Assembly (NCBI GenBank): GCA_963593905.1
Contig: CAVBBL010000030.1
Coordinates: forward strand, 1 to 31,568
Length of the DNA stretch: 31,568 nucleotides
Reading direction: 5' to 3'
From: CAG-791 sp963593905
GTDB lineage: Bacteria > Bacillota > Clostridia > Lachnospirales > Lachnospiraceae
A program made the translations under genes and the position numbers. Of the stretch, positions 30,734-31,568 are shown in pieces (the stretch's first letter is position 1; every line of letters begins with the position of its first letter). The notes under the pieces were generated by a model, which was not told where the DNA came from, did no database searches, and was given only the letters and a program-made list of their open reading frames with translations.

Positions 30734-31441
30734 TTATCCTGCCAGCGTCTTGACACTCTTTGAAAATCTTCGCTCCACATAGTGGCTCACTCGCTCTAAC
30801 ACAATTCCGATGCCCCAGAATACCAGCGCCGCTGCCACATAAGCCTCCAGGTAGGAATAAGCCGAGCTTGCTGCATTGATGGAATCCGTCAAAATATCCG
30901 ACACGCCGATAACAGATACCAGCGCTGTTCCCTTTACCAGCGCTAAGATGTCATTGGTGAGCGGCGGAATGACGGCCCGCACTGCCTGCGGCACGATTAT
31001 GTGAAAAAATGTCTGCGCTTTTGTCAATCCTGCCGCATATCCTGCCTCATACTGTCCCTTCTCCACGGAGATCAAACCACTTCTTATAATTTCCGAAATG
31101 CTGGCAAGGCTGCAGAACACCAGGGCTGCAATCGCCACATACATCAGACTGACATCCTTGATCGTCTTCTGGGAATGAAAAAAAGCGGCAACATTGGCAA
31201 ATTCTGTGGTCCAGATCAGATAAAAGATCAGGAGCACCAGGTTCATCGGGAAGGCCTTGCTCAAAGCCATAAGGACATCCATGATCGGCTTGAGCACCGG
31301 CACCTTATAAACTCTCACCATGGCAATCAGCGTTCCTAAAACGATACAGATGACCAGCGTAACGCCGCTCATCATCAGATTGAGCGGAATCGCCTCGATT
31401 GCCGCTTTCAGGCAATTCCATAACAGATTTTCTTTTATCAT
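30734..31441 (-). CDS. Amino acid ABC transporter permease (HisM/GlnP family)
   Basis: 235 residues, about five membrane segments. The His/Glu/Gln/Arg/opine permease signature is clear (SISEIIRSGLISVEKGQYEAGYAAGL), with the EAA loop continuing into IVPQAVRAVIPPLTND. The start at 31441 (MIKENLLWNCLKAA) follows AGAGGTAATT, which lies in the edge of repeat copy E; the longer frame would translate the repeat. First gene of the visible run permease, ATPase, kinase-like protein, amidohydrolase. The binding protein is probably encoded beyond the window end. Confidence 0.93.
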   Translation of the reverse strand: MIKENLLWNCLKAAIEAIPLNLMMSGVTLVICIVLGTLIAMVRVYKVPVLKPIMDVLMALSKAFPMNLVLLIFYLIWTTEFANVAAFFHSQKTIKDVSLMYVAIAALVFCSLASISEIIRSGLISVEKGQYEAGYAAGLTKAQTFFHIIVPQAVRAVIPPLTNDILALVKGTALVSVIGVSDILTDSINAASSAYSYLEAYVAAALVFWGIGIVLERVSHYVERRFSKSVKTLAG

Positions 31442-31444
31442 AAT

Positions 31445-31568
31445 TACCTCTTTATGCCGCAGTTTACTGCGGCAGCACGAGGAGAATTTCGCGCAGGCGA
31501 ATTCTCCGATGTAATCTTGCATTGATGACGTTTACGGCATCAATGCGGTTTGAAAGAAATGCTATCGA
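31445..31568 (-). repeat. Hairpin-chain repeat, copy E (cut by the window end)
   Basis: H1 31456-31473 (gccgcag/ctgcggc); H2 31481-31507 (ggagaatttcgc/gcgaattctcc, one bulge); H3 31519-31546 (gcattgatgacgt/acggcatcaatgc); the left arm and atcg loop of H4 to 31568. H3 differs from copies A and C by a paired change (t in one arm, a in the other). On the minus strand the edge reads CATAAAGAGGTAATT then ATG. Confidence 0.87.

Overview
The window looks like a chromosomal stretch from a Gram-positive, anaerobic gut-type Firmicute, most likely a Lachnospiraceae (Clostridia) member. This rests on strong GGAGG-type ribosome binding sites, a moderate G+C content, a YesM/YesN-type two-component pair beside an Lpl-type sugar ABC transporter, a GH42 enzyme and an M13 lipoprotein peptidase. 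The genus is not determined. Almost all genes are on the minus strand. The exceptions are a solute-binding lipoprotein, one tRNA-Ser and one very small membrane-protein gene.

Layout. 1-4480: dnaX, a 6-phosphofructokinase gene and a vapBC toxin-antitoxin pair with a readable promoter/operator. 4504-13506: a glycan-uptake locus. On the minus strand, in transcription order, it holds a tandem-duplicated esterase, a Sde182/DUF1593 nucleoside-hydrolase-like protein, two sugar ABC permeases and a single-domain esterase; the solute-binding lipoprotein is divergent, on the plus strand. 13703-17105: the YesN-type response regulator and YesM-type histidine kinase that probably control this locus. 17174-18370: a long imperfect inverted repeat, tRNA-Ser(CGA) with a clear promoter and terminator, and a small graveyard of truncated genes (RelB/ParE-type toxin-antitoxin and an AAA/DUF4143 ATPase). 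18375-24484: an ABC-2 exporter pair, an M13 peptidase lipoprotein and a GH42 beta-galactosidase. 24485-27978: a nitrilase-family amidase, a threonine-aldolase-family enzyme, a remnant of an acetolactate-synthase-like gene, and two tiny membrane-protein genes that share promoter-region words. 27979-31441: an amino-acid ABC permease and ATPase, a cytidylate-kinase-like protein and an amidohydrolase, probably one operon whose binding-protein gene lies beyond the window end.

How it works together: the kinase/regulator pair probably senses an oligosaccharide or its effect on the envelope and controls import through the solute-binding protein and the two permeases. Three esterase domains and the GH42 enzyme could then remove ester substituents and galactose residues in the cytoplasm. 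The specific sugar cannot be read from sequence.

The most striking non-coding feature is an interspersed repeat of about 160 bp. It is a chain of four to five perfect or near-perfect hairpins, found at six places in the window. In at least four of them the end of the repeat carries the Shine-Dalgarno sequence of the next gene. Arms differ between copies while pairing is kept, so the structure rather than the sequence is conserved. A second noteworthy signal is the pair of very small membrane-protein genes, 26 and 32 residues long, with matching upstream elements.
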